Source: Uloborus plumipes | Taxonomy: Eukaryota > Arthropoda > Arachnida > Araneae > Uloboridae | NCBI GenBank assembly: GCA_038373865.1 | Contig: JAXGGA010002819.1 | Location: 1-64,000 of the forward strand | Direction of reading: 5' to 3' | DNA: 64,000 nucleotides | Shown: positions 38,136 to 48,959 of the stretch, one piece after another | How the letters are laid out: each line of letters begins with the position of its first letter | Position numbering within the stretch: the stretch's first letter is position 1 | Notes under the pieces: generated by a model | The model's database searches: none | What the model saw: the letters and a program-made list of their open reading frames with translations, nothing else | What the model was told of the DNA's origin: nothing | Translations under genes and position numbers: made by a program

Positions 38136-38547
38136 CTGAAATATGATAAATTACTTGCAGTTATTCAGCTGTGGCATATGAATCACAAAAATGCAATATA
38201 TTTCAAATATTAAACTTTTTTAGTGAAACATCAACTAATCGTATTCATATAATAAATTCAATCATATAATGAACTTAAGGATTAAAATATTTTCAAATTT
38301 CTTACACTAGAAAATAACATGCAATGTAAAAATGTTAATAGAAATAATCTGGTACTTTGCTGAGCAGGAGAAACAACTCCAGGGAAATTCTTTATCTTGT
38401 TATGTGTAATTTGTCCAGAAAGGTTTAAAAAAAAATTCCAGTAATGACGATAATAAGTTTAAGTTTGCCAATTGGATTTTAAACGTTTGAGAAAGAAATT
38501 ATTAAAAATATATAATTGGGTTTATGGTAGAAGATATTTCAACTTAC

Positions 38548-38608
38548 CACTTGTTCTCCATAATAGATTTTGGTAGATCACAAAAACGAACGACGAAGCA
38601 AAGAGCAT
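38548..38608 (-). CDS. sDscam: Cassette 5 signal-peptide exon
   Basis: 61 coding bases, phase 1. MLFASSFVFVIYQNLLWRTS has a hydrophobic core with an unusual aromatic content. Donor GTAAGTTGA. The start is the only ATG near the core. Confidence 0.82.
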
Positions 38609-38821
38609 TATCCAACGCTATTAGTTACTGTAACGACTTGATTTCTGTCACATCTACAAACGCACTATAAAATATTATAGTATTTAAACAAAACATGACT
38701 ACATCATATATTCCGTTTGTAAGTGCTAAAATATCCTATGACAGTTCGCCACTTGTCAGTCCATTAAGTACATCAGTCATACACAATGGCGTGATGTTAC
38801 AACTTTATCTGAGTCTAATGT

Positions 38822-38842
38822 ACAACTAGCGCCACATACAGG
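38822..38842 (-). promoter_or_regulatory. Cassette 5 promoter element, CTCF-like
   Basis: The sense strand reads CCTGTATGTGGCGCTAGTTG, about 214 bases upstream of the ATG. It lies only about 170 bases from the end of the cassette 6 Ig2b exon, so the promoter region of this cassette is very compact. Confidence 0.85.
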
Positions 38843-39013
38843 ACAGAAAGTAAAACATTTTTGAATTATTTATAGTAAATTTAGGTATTTCAGTTTTAGT
38901 ATGTCTTAGCATGCAATTCTTCTGAATAAGTACCATGGTTTTGGTGATATTGGACAAAATAATAATATCAAAAGATACAATAAACGAATGAAATAATGCA
39001 TTATCTACCCTAC

Positions 39014-39178
39014 CATGAACCAAGATTGTAAATTTTCGTTCAATTGGATCTCCAACATCATTTTTTGCTCGACATAAATAATTTCCATCGTCTAATTTTT
39101 GTACAGGTGCGAAATTCAAGGTGAAATTTCCAATTTCTTTGTAATGTACTTTTCCCGTATTGATGCCATTCAGAGAAT
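39014..39178 (-). CDS. sDscam: Cassette 6 Ig2b exon
   Basis: 165 bp, phase 1-1. It starts DSLNGINTGKVHYKEIGN, has the cysteine in DGNYLCRAKNDVG and ends TILVHG. Acceptor TTTTTAG, donor GTAGGGTAG. Confidence 0.92.
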
Positions 39179-39737
39179 CTAAAAATTTAATCAAAAATCA
39201 ATAACGTGAAACAGTCATTAAAATGATATTTATTATGTGAATGAAATGTAAATAAACATTCATCTACAAAATGAAACTATTTATTCAATACTTTGCAATA
39301 GTTATAAATTTGTAACTATAAAACATTAATGAATTCCGTTTGTTCTTTGTGCTTTCATTTTATTCATTTAGTTTGATAAATTTCTAATTTTGAAAATTTT
39401 TAAGATTTCATTCAGTCATAGGTTTTAATCAAATGCTTCGTGTAGTTTCAGTTTAAAAATTAGTAATGTGTTTTAAAACTTCAAATACGACTTTTCAGAG
39501 ATTTTTGCATAAAATTTAACTACGTTTAACTAAGTTCAGTCTCATTAAGAATGTTACTTTTTTGAATATTTTAAATTTATTTTAGCTACATGCAAGAAAT
39601 AATTGCATCATTTTCTACTGCATTATTCAAACTATTCACAATGTTTGAATAATGCAGTAACTTAGACTCTGCATAACTTAGAATATTCATTTGTTATAGA
39701 TTTGCTTAGTTACATTTATTTTAGAAAATAGCATTAC

Positions 39738-39854
39738 CTTCCTTTATAATAGAAATTTTTGGCATTGGATATCCTTTTGCAGCGCAAGTCATTCTAATAA
39801 TCTGGCCTTCTACTGCTTCAATATTTTCTGGCTCTTTTAACCATGTTGGAGGTG
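39738..39854 (-). CDS. sDscam: Cassette 6 Ig2a exon
   Basis: 117 bp, phase 1-1. It starts APPTWLKEPENIEAVEGQ, has the cysteine in IRMTCAAKG and ends PKISIIKEG. The core tryptophan expected in the C strand is absent and isoleucine stands in its place, as also seen (with Phe) in cassette 9. Donor GTAATGCTA. Confidence 0.91.
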
Positions 39855-41074
39855 CTGAAAGAAATTCCTTATGCTTTACCTTTTAATTTTGCTATGCTAT
39901 TACAAATAGTTTATAATCAACTGTAGGTGATAAATTCCTGCATTTCTAAGAATGAGCCTAATACAAAATGAATAAATGAAAATGATGCTCAATTTTCCTC
40001 ATAGTTGTATGTGAAATGCTATATCCATTTTCTATTCATTTGATTTAATTTTTGAAAAAAAAAAAAAGTCCTCCTCTAAAATGATGAGTTAAAATAAAAT
40101 GCACTGAGATTGTATTCCGCGCTTTATTTTTCTTTCTGTTTTATCTTTTATTTGGGGAAAGAAAAGGAGAAAACGAAGTGGTAGCGTTTTCTTAATTTTT
40201 TTGTTATTTCTTAGCATTTGCGAAAAATAATTGTTCTAAAAAACTCTTTCCTGTTTCTCTGCATAATTTTACGAGTTAGATTTTAAAATGTTCAGAGTTT
40301 GTTCTCAGAACTTGTATAGTTTGAATGCTTTATTTTATTTTCTTTGTTTTTCCATAATATTATTTTAACAATCGGGCATAACACGAAGATTGAATAGACC
40401 AAACAACAATAATTTCATGAATTGTATTTACAGGATATGTGATAGTTTAACGTTTTTTTGGTTTTTAATAGTAATGCTTGAAGTTTAGCAAGTCGAACTT
40501 TTATGTATATAAACATACTCGTTGGTACAAAAACGTATACATAATAGCTATAACTCATTGCGTAGTTCGTATTTACAGACAGCATGGAGAAAATCTTGAA
40601 AAAGTTTATAAGTAATACAGATCTATTACGCACATACGTTATGCCAAATGTGACATGGATAAAATGTGCGTAGCTTTTATGCAATAGTAAAATAAATTCA
40701 AACCACTCTACGGGTGAATTTGTTTTTATATGGCTAGTTTTGTGACTAAAGAAATAACTTTACGTTCAACTCAAGAATTCGTTCTTTTAACGTACTTGAA
40801 AAAGTGTAGTAATCATTTTTACATAAATATACTTGGAATAGATTTTGAATTTATAGCTAAAAATGTCGTAACTATATCAGTAATTTTCAGTACATTTTTA
40901 AAAATTTTATGACAAAATATTTTAAGTCTTTCGAATAGATAATTAACAGTATATTGCACAAGCTTATTAATTAAAGGTATTCGGGCTCTTATTTTTTTAT
41001 TAAAACAAAACATTAAACATTTTTACAAGCAGTTTTTAACCTTAGTTACATTAAAAATTAAATACAAAAATTAC

Positions 41075-41356
41075 CTTTAACGAGCAAGAACGTCGAATAT
41101 ATGTCTTTCCCAGTTCTGCTCTTAGCAATGCAAGTGTAATTACCAACAGAGCCATTTTCAACAGGGTTAATTATTAGAGTGGAGTGTAGCTTGCTGGACT
41201 CAATGTTGATGTTTTTGGACGTTTTTAAGGGATTCCCATCCTTGTGCCATTCATAAGTAAGAGTTGAATGATCTGTCTTCACCATGCATGTAATGCTAGT
41301 TTTTTCTCCGAGTTGGACATTTTGCGGAAATTGAAAAGGTTGAATTTTTGGAATAT
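41075..41356 (-). CDS. sDscam: Cassette 6 Ig1 exon
   Basis: 282 bp, phase 1-1. It starts DIPKIQPFQFPQN and has cysteines in TSITCMVK and GNYTCIAK, with tryptophan in YEWHKDG. It ends LLVKG before GTAATTTTT. Acceptor GTTACAG. Confidence 0.94.
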
Positions 41357-42365
41357 CTGTAACAGAAAATATTAAAAAGCTACAGACACAATATGCAATA
41401 CATACAGAATATTTATACCTTGCAATCAATTTTGAGCAATATTAGTTTTTTAAATTCAACTACGTATATTCTACAAAAAAATTGAGATGATTTTTTTTCC
41501 GGAATTTTATTTCTTTCATGTATATGTCGATTAAAAAAAATAACTTGTTCTATGCCAATGGGAAGTTGGTACATAAGTATTAACCCTTGTGCAATTTTCA
41601 AACTACCCTGTTTTATTACTATTTCGTGTCTGTCCGTCCTTGTTAGACGTTAAAATTTTTATAGAGAAATTCATATGTAACAATTTTTATTTATGCATTA
41701 ATTTACTTTTTAATATCAGTGTTCAAAAATGTTAAGAGAGTTTGAGTTTCAAAAATTAGCTGCATGGACTTAATAATACGTGCATAGGTGGTGTACAGCC
41801 ACAAAAACTCAGATGTGATATGTAGTTTTTGTTTTCAATTAGGAGTTAGTAGTTTATAAACAGCTATGTGTGGTAACACAATTTAAAATATCATATACGA
41901 ATTTTGTTTTAAAGCTCAATATGTATGGAAAACGTACACATGAATGTTCAAAATTCTCTATTTATATTTTCACTTATTTATTATTTTGGCTAAATAATAC
42001 ATTTTTTACTTCTTTCTAATAATTCAAATACTTGGAAAAAACAGATATGATACATGATTGCAGAAAGCGACATTTCTTTACTAAAATGCGACACTGTCAC
42101 GTATATTTAAATGGAAAAAACATTCAGTGGTAAATATATCGCTTATATAGATAAGAGCTGTTTCATAATATGTCACTTATTTTTACTTATAAAAGAATAA
42201 AGAACAAATACCATTGAAAAACAGATTAAAATACTGCTAAATTGCTTTTAATCCGTAGAGAATATTTCTGGAATTTAAAAGTATTGAGGAACATATCGTT
42301 CGTGTTAGCATTGATATTTAAAAATAAAATAAATTTATATGAAAATGAAAAATCTACATTTAATC

Positions 42366-42586
42366 TACTGTAAAGGCCTTTAATTTCGCGGGCCGTAATT
42401 TTCGCGAAAATGAATACATCGGTGATTTCGCGGGCCGAAAATTTCGCGAGTTTTGCATGTACAGAACCGAAAGTTGAAAAAGTCCAAAGTAAAAAAAAAT
42501 TCGCGAGGCCTAAATTTTCGCGATTACGAAGTGCTCGCGAAAATCGCGAAAATTAAGGCCTCGCGAATAAAAAGGCCTTTACAGTA
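42366..42586. mobile_element. MITE with TACTGTAAAGGCCTTT ends
   Basis: A 221-bp element with inverted ends TACTGTAAAGGCCTTTA and a CpG-rich interior of repeated TTCGCG phrases, very unlike the surrounding AT-rich intron. TA borders suggest a TA target. It lies about 130 bases from the cassette 6 signal exon. Confidence 0.8.
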
Positions 42587-42718
42587 TATGAAATTTAAAT
42601 CTCTATGAAGACATAGCTACAACCTGCGACAGCATATTAACACTACGAGCATTAGTGTATAATGTAAAACATTATTATAATTATTATTTAAGAAGAAATA
42701 TATATATTTATAACTTAC

Positions 42719-42803
42719 CCTCACTGAGTCCAGCTTGGAAAACGTTTCCAAGAGAAATCCAAAAGCAGGCACTTAAAATTTCTTCCCTGCTATATCTTCT
42801 CAT
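42719..42803 (-). CDS. sDscam: Cassette 6 signal-peptide exon
   Basis: 85 coding bases, phase 1. MRRYSREEILSACFWISLGN leads to VFQAGLSEG. The N-terminus is basic with a short hydrophobic core. Donor GTAAGTTAT. Confidence 0.83.
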
Positions 42804-42985
42804 GATTTCTTAGTGTATGATAAGCATAATTATTTATGATATTAGATGCCTCTTTTACAAAATGAGTTTATAATGGGCTGACGCAAAAAGAACATTTATT
42901 TCTTTACTAGATCAGTTTCATTGGCACACACAGCTAGATAATATGCACAGAAATGGCGTTTAATAGGAGGACGTTTACAATACAA

Positions 42986-43006
42986 ACAACTAGCGCCACG
43001 TGCAGG
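42986..43006 (-). promoter_or_regulatory. Cassette 6 promoter element, CTCF-like
   Basis: The sense strand reads CCTGCACGTGGCGCTAGTTG. TTAAACGCCATT follows about 25 bases downstream (near 42953-42964). The ATG is about 183 bases away. Confidence 0.85.
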
Positions 43007-43896
43007 AGAAAAAAGTAACTAATACTAAAATGCTTAAAATGTCTAATTTGATGTATGTTGACAAAATATTATCTAACAATGTTTTCAAAATACACTATTA
43101 TAACATTGTAGTGAGCAATATAGTAAACATTTCGCTGGTTGAGTAATTAACAGTTAAATAGTTTCTGAGATATACAGCAGAATGCAGTCAAAAATATAAA
43201 TAATGTGTCCTATTCACTCGTGAGGCAAATTGATTAGAAAAAGAGTGAAAAAGGAGAAAAATGTTCAACATATTAACAACCGACAAAAACATATTAACAA
43301 CCGACAAAAATGGGGAACCTAAATGTAAGTTGCTTTCATAATTGTTCGAAATAAGTAGGGGTTTTTTTCAACACAAAAACATTGCCAGGTCTTTGAACAC
43401 TAGCTATTTGCACAACATAAATTGCATAGTTTGATTTTACAATATTTTATACAGAGAAATAAAATACCGATTGTCTTTTGCAGTAAAACGGAATCAATTT
43501 TTGTTTTTATCTTATTAAATATTCGCTTTCCATTAATAGAGAAAAGCGTGTCAAAGCATGAAGTATAAACATTTATACAATATAACTTCGATATAGAAAG
43601 GTGAGAGAACACGTTTTTTGAGAGAAGCGTGTCAATACATGACGTATAAACATAGTTATTCAATGTAACTTCAATGTAGAAAGGTGAGAGAGCACGTTTT
43701 TTGAGAGGAGCGTGTCAATACATGACGTATGAACATAATCATACAATGTAACTTCGATATAGAAAGGTGAGAGAGCGCGTTTTTGAACATGCAATGCTTT
43801 TTCATTGAAGGAAACAAAATTTTCGCTGATAAAATACTATTTTACTAAATTTAAAAATAAACAAATGCTTTGAGTGCACCATAAAACAGTTCATAC
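43007..43896 (-). other. Spacer between cassette 7 and cassette 6
   Basis: 0.9 kb. It holds a 21-base direct duplication near 43268-43312 and the minisatellite at 43540-43788. I see no exon. Confidence 0.7.
43540..43788. repeat. Minisatellite, about three copies of an 81-83 bp unit
   Basis: The unit contains AGCGTGTCAA, GACGTATAAACATA and AGAAAGGTGAGAGAGCACG. AGCGTG recurs at 43545, 43626 and 43709. The array lies between cassettes 7 and 6. Confidence 0.88.
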
Positions 43897-44058
43897 CATG
43901 TACAGTAAGAGAAACTATTTTACTAAGCGGCTCTCCAGCACCATTATTTATTTCACACTCGTATCTTCCTTCATGGTATTTTAAAGTTGGGGAAAACGTC
44001 ATAGTTCCATTCAGCGATTCTTGTACTATGCTTATGCCTTTTTCCTCATCCTTACCAC
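43897..44058 (-). CDS. sDscam: Cassette 7 Ig2b exon
   Basis: 162 bp, phase 1-1. It starts GGKDEEKGISIVQESLNG, has the cysteine in EGRYECEINNGAG and ends LTVHG. Donor GTATGAACT. Confidence 0.93.
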
Positions 44059-44104
44059 CTAAAGTGTTAAACATATTCTTTCATTAGTGTTTTAAAGCGT
44101 ACAA

Positions 44105-45685
44105 GAGCCAATATTTAGAAAAGTGCCAATTTGAAGTTGGAGTTTTCTGAAAAAAAATTTTTTTTGCAGAAAAAAACTAATATTGGATTTTAAGTCTAAA
44201 TCGGGTCTAAATGCAAGAAAATAAAAGGGGGGAGGTCAAGGAAGTTATTTACCCCCTCCTTAGATTACTCACTTTTAAGCCGTTACAGATCTGATGAATG
44301 TTACAGATCTGATGTTAATATGAGCTACATATTTGAGTTTATGCTTTCAGTCTTCGTTAACATTTCCAAATATGATATCATTTCCTTGTATTTTTAACAT
44401 AGAATTAAGATAATTATATTAAAATATATATATTAGGCTAAAAAATCAAATTTCATTATAAAAAAGCATTTCTTGGAAATAAAAATGAGCGATTTAGTTT
44501 TTAGATAAAATAAATTATGAGATTACCAAATCCAAGCTAATAAAACATTTGTTTTGTTTTAAAACAACACACAACTTCAACTTTTTCAACACACAACTCT
44601 GCTGCTTGCTTTTCTTTAATTAGTTGCAGGAAATTTAATTTCTTGATCAGAAATTCAAATTTAGCATGGTAGTTATTATCTAGTTATTTAGCGAAGTTAT
44701 AAGAAATTGAAGCACCAAAAAAAAATAAATAAATAAAATAATAATAATTAAACTTAATTTCTGCAGTGTCAATTTTTCTTATTTTACTAACTTCTATTGT
44801 TAGGTCATACAAATCCACAAATGAAGCAATTGTACTAAAACTCATTGCTTTTCACTTTTTAAGAACAAAAATATTCAATATATATGGCTAAAACCTATGA
44901 TTTTTGATTTTATAATTCTGAAACGTGTGAGTTAGTTCTGTAACATATTCGCTGTTTTTCAATGTTACCGCTCTGACAAACTGACAAAGTTTTGTTTTTA
45001 TTTCCGAGTCGATCGCACTAAACCAAAATCAAACACGTGGTTTTTTTCACTTGTAATAAAGGACTATACTTATATATAAAATAATTTTTAAAATAATAAA
45101 AACTGCGCATTTTAGAGCTTGTTACCGATCTGATGACTCAAATGACACGCATTTTATAAAATCACTTTAAAAAATCTTACCTACAATTTTAGATGCAGAA
45201 ATGAAAATTTTTAATTGCGGTTCGATAAAACATCCCACCAGGTACTCAGTATCACGTGGTATAGGTGCAGGAAATGGTTTTGGGAGCCTAAACATAGATC
45301 GGAAGTTATTGTTACCACTCTGACGGCAGAACTTGGGACATGCTTATTTCGCATCAGCTAGAAAATCAGCAATCGAATAAAACAAAAATGAAGTAAAATA
45401 TCAACAAAGGGGTAAAAATAGAATCGTTTTTTGTGCAAGTGCGTTTGAAAGTGCGCATGACCTGTTTGTATGCTAAGCTTTGCTACTGGGGACACGTTAC
45501 CGATCTGATTTTTGATGTATAAAAACAATATTTTCTGAAGAAAAAAAAAAATTCTGATGTTATTAGATGAAATGAAAGCAGAACCTTATCTTCTTTCTGG
45601 GGAAAATTATTTTTTTAACTAGTTATTGAAATACTAGTGAAAATTCACTTGGGACTCAAATAGGCACTTTTCTAAATATTAGCTC
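44105..45685. mobile_element. 1.6-kb non-autonomous element with internal repeated phrase
   Basis: The ends AATATTTAGAAAAGTGCC are inverted copies. Inside, GTTACnGATCTGATG or close relatives recur near 44283, 44301, 44964, 45121, 45308 and 45491. No transposase frame is seen. I do not recognise the family. Confidence 0.65.
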
Positions 45686-46784
45686 ACAACTATTTTTATA
45701 GAATGAATCACAGAGAAAGATAATGCAAAAACAAATGATTATGATGAGCAAATATGCAAAAAAAGTGTGGGTATTAGTCATAATTCGCTTGTATTCATAA
45801 ATAGACCTATCTACGAAAAGAGAGATGCTTGAAACACTGTTAATTGAAGCGTAGCCATTAAGTAATACATGCGAATCCTGAATGACACCGTTCGCTTTGT
45901 TTTCTTACCGCAACACTTCACTTTAATGTAAGTGAGTATATTAGTTTTGAAATAAGTTGCTGTTTCATTTAATATGTACTTGTAAAGCTAAAAAATAACT
46001 AATTAAACATATTTGCTGTACCAAAACTCACATTTCAAATTGAACTATCTTCACGTGCACGTTAATATTGTTCAAAACTATAATAGAATTCTAACATAAC
46101 TTGTTTGCTATACACCTTCAGGAAAAAAATTACGACATTTTTTTTGTAAATATGGTTTAATAGCATACTCAATGCATTTTTTTTAACTTGATGTAAAAGA
46201 AACGCTAGTAATTTGAAAAAAAAACTATATGAACCGATTTATGTCACGGAAAGAATTAAAAATCATACAGATGTTTCATTAATGATACTAATAGAGTACA
46301 TATAGGGTTTATTTTGTTGCATACATTTAAAGTAAAAAAAAAAAACTTCATTTAATCTTTAAAAAAAATACCTATGGCATGAGGACGTAAAAAGCATGTC
46401 CCTGTATTCACGTGCTTTAGAGAAAAATCCACATTAAAACATGCTAAACCAATGATTATGCTAAAGCAATCTACTTAACTTCTTAGTTTGTATTTTAAAA
46501 AGCAGAAAAAAACGTATACAGTTTTAGATAAAAGCAATAACTTACCAATTAATATTTAAGGTTTTAAGTTTTAAAATTGTTAAAATATAAGCAAAATCGT
46601 AAGAAATTTTTAAAAACTCAATGAATAAAATAAGACTTAAATCATCATAAGAATAATTATATTAATACAAGCGGGATTTCAAACCAAAATGTTAGTTGCT
46701 ACTCGAATAAATACCTTTCTTTATGCATCCTAATCCTATTATTTTCTCCATTATTTCCACTGAGCAATGAAAAGATTGTCTTAC

Positions 46785-46901
46785 CAACTCTTTTCCATGT
46801 TATCTTTGGAAATGGAAATCCAGATGCTTTGCATTCAAAGGAAATCTTCAAACCTTCTACTGTATCTTTGTCATTCGGTTCCGTTATCCAAGAAGGTGGT
46901 G
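46785..46901 (-). CDS. sDscam: Cassette 7 Ig2a exon
   Basis: 117 bp, phase 1-1. It starts APPSWITEPNDKDTVEG, has the cysteine in ISFECKASG and tryptophan in KITWKRV, with donor GTAAGACAA. Acceptor TTTTAAG. Confidence 0.92.
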
Positions 46902-46927
46902 CTTAAAAAAAATATGACTGAATATTT

Positions 46928-47033
46928 GCTCTAAATTATACTTTTTTATATGTCACTTGTGAATAACTACTTGTGAATATTTATTTTACTGCTCTAAATT
47001 ATACTTTTTTTATATGTCACTTGTGAATAAGCT
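46928..47033. repeat. Direct duplication, 63-bp period
   Basis: GCTCTAAATTATACTTTTTT followed by ATATGTCACTTGTGAATA occurs at 46928 and again at 46991. Confidence 0.85.
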
Positions 47034-48286
47034 ATATTTCACGTATAAGTGTAAATTTGGTTTTATGTGAAGATAAAATCAACATCTACCTAATTTAACA
47101 CAGTGAACAATCTGTTTAGAAAAATCAAACGAAATATAGAAAGCATTTAATAGTTTTCGTAATAATAACTACTGCAATTTTAATGAATCGTCTAGAAATA
47201 TGAATAAAGCAAAAGTACATACCAGACTTTGTATTAATGTTACTTTATGTATTTATTGTTAACTTTTCAATATAAAACTGCAATTGATTTTTTCCGCCTC
47301 TTTGTTTCTAATTATAATATCTAAGAAATATGAAGTAGACATCAGGCAATTTTCTTATGCGTGTATATTTATTAGTCTTAGTTGATTTATGCATAGTTAT
47401 ATTCATCCAAAAATTGGGAAAGTAATTTCCAAACGCTAATGTGAACTCTTAAAAGTAATTTTCTGATGGAATAATAAACGCTAAAAAGGAGAAAACGATT
47501 CACAAAGTCGCAGAAAATCTATTAAATATATATAATTTAGTAAATAAGTCATTTTCCTTAAATAGTATACTTAACAACAGTTGCATTTGTACAATATAAT
47601 GCACGCTATTAAAGAGAATCAATATCTTTTGAGGAATATACTGCCGTGCTAAGCACAAAAGTCGTATCTGCACTGTTTAAAAAAGCTGAGTTAGTGTTAC
47701 CAGGTGGTTATTTTCAAACGTATTTTACCTAAATACAATGTTGTATGGTCATTTATTAGAAAAAAAAAATATTTTTTAAATGTTTCTGAAAAATAATGAA
47801 TCAAATATATGGAGGCGTGAAACTTTGAAAAACGATTTCTCAGTTTGTATTTTTTTTATCATTAGTAATTATAGGAAGCGATTTTTTTAATTTTTAGAAA
47901 ATACCTTTCAATTCAATTTAGCACGCAGAAAATGGACTAAACTGTGTTATACTAAAAATAAATATAAAGTTGTTCAACACTTCAATTTACACTGATCATA
48001 TTTATTCATATAATGAATTTTTATATGTTCAATGCACAAGTCAAAATATTTGTGATGAGAAAATTTATAAATATATGTCAAAATATTTTACAGCACATAT
48101 TTGTATCTTACATACAAATATATGCATACTTAAATACATATTTCAAATTTCTTTTCATGCAACGGATACTATGTTTTAAAAAATGGAAAAATTATACAGC
48201 AATTTATAAAAAATATTTAAATGAGAAATTTTAATATAAATAATATGTTCAACTATCTTTTGAAAAAAAGGACGAACATTGCTTAC

Positions 48287-48562
48287 CTCTTACACTCAAA
48301 TATGAAGAAAACGAGTTCTTTCCGAATGCATTGCTGACTATGCACGTGTAATTTCCGGCAGATTCTTTAGTGACTGGATCTATCAATAAGCTTGAAACTT
48401 TTTCTTGCGTATTGATGTTAGCACTTCTCTTTAATATTTTGTTGTTTTTATGCCAAGAAAACTCAAATGGAGGCTTTCCTTTCATAACTGTACAGGTTAT
48501 GCTTAAAGTGTGACCAATTCTAACATTGTCAGGAAAATTAAAAGGCTGTATTATCGGAGCTT
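48287..48562 (-). CDS. sDscam: Cassette 7 Ig1 exon
   Basis: 276 bp, phase 1-1. It starts EAPIIQPFNFPDN and has cysteines in LSITCTVM and GNYTCIVS, with tryptophan in FSWHKNN. It ends LSVRG before GTAAGCAAT. Acceptor CTTTTCAG. Confidence 0.94.
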
Positions 48563-48661
48563 CTGAAAAGATAAGACCTTATAGTATAGCAAGGAAACTT
48601 TTTATGAACAGTTCTTGTTGGTAAAAAAAATTAAAAACTACGAATTTGGAAAATTGCTTAC

Positions 48662-48722
48662 CATTCGCATCTGCCAGTCTCAAGAGTACTGTTATTAGCA
48701 ATGGAATAACATAGAGTTTCAT
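48662..48722 (-). CDS. sDscam: Cassette 7 signal-peptide exon
   Basis: 61 coding bases, phase 1. MKLYVIPLLITVLLRLADAN is a classical signal peptide. The frame stays open upstream through the (TA)n tract, but this ATG is preferred because the hydrophobic core follows it directly. Donor GTAAGCAAT. Confidence 0.88.
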
Positions 48723-48800
48723 CAAAAGTTCCTTGAAAATATCAAGTGATTCCGTATATACATTTATATACATAATCAAACCATATAACTGGATCGGCAG

Positions 48801-48832
<32 letters not shown>
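48801..48832. repeat. (TA)n tract inside cassette 7 promoter region
   Basis: About 15 TA units between the promoter element and the signal-peptide ATG. Length changes here would alter promoter spacing. Confidence 0.88.
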
Positions 48833-48833
<1 letters not shown>

Positions 48834-48938
48834 GATACTGTTGAATGACGGTGACACTAACCCTGTGAAAGTAAAGATAAACACGGCGGCGTCCTCTTGC
48901 TGTCTGCGTGCGCTACAGAACTACACAGCTATATACGC

Positions 48939-48959
48939 ACAACTAGCGCCACATACTGG
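48939..48959 (-). promoter_or_regulatory. Cassette 7 promoter element, CTCF-like
   Basis: The sense strand reads CCAGTATGTGGCGCTAGTTG, followed almost at once by GTATATAG, a TATA-like sequence. The ATG is about 217 bases downstream. Confidence 0.85.

Larger units (their letters stand above)
35779..38842 (-). other. sDscam: Cassette 5, compact
   Basis: A complete four-exon cassette of 3.1 kb, the shortest here. The Ig2 intron (35941-36861) has a weak inverted pair around AAATTTTCATTACTTT near 35998-36016 and 36117-36137 and otherwise nothing I recognise. The introns 36982-37850 and 38136-38547 are AT-rich and transposon-free. Confidence 0.9.
39014..43006 (-). other. sDscam: Cassette 6
   Basis: A complete four-exon cassette of 4.0 kb. 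The Ig2 intron (39179-39737) and the Ig1-Ig2a intron (39855-41074) are AT-rich without a recognised repeat. The signal-Ig1 intron (41357-42718) carries the MITE at 42366-42586. Confidence 0.9.
43897..48959 (-). other. sDscam: Cassette 7
   Basis: A complete four-exon cassette of 5.1 kb. The Ig2 intron (44059-46784) holds the element at 44105-45685. The Ig1-Ig2a intron (46902-48286) starts with a 63-bp-period direct duplication (46928-47033) and is otherwise plain. The signal-Ig1 intron is only 99 bp (48563-48661), far shorter than in other cassettes. Confidence 0.9.

Noticed and set aside
43400..43663. Frame with repeated NVYTSC-DTL phrases
   Set aside because: The repetition is the 81-83 bp minisatellite read in one frame, not a repeat protein.
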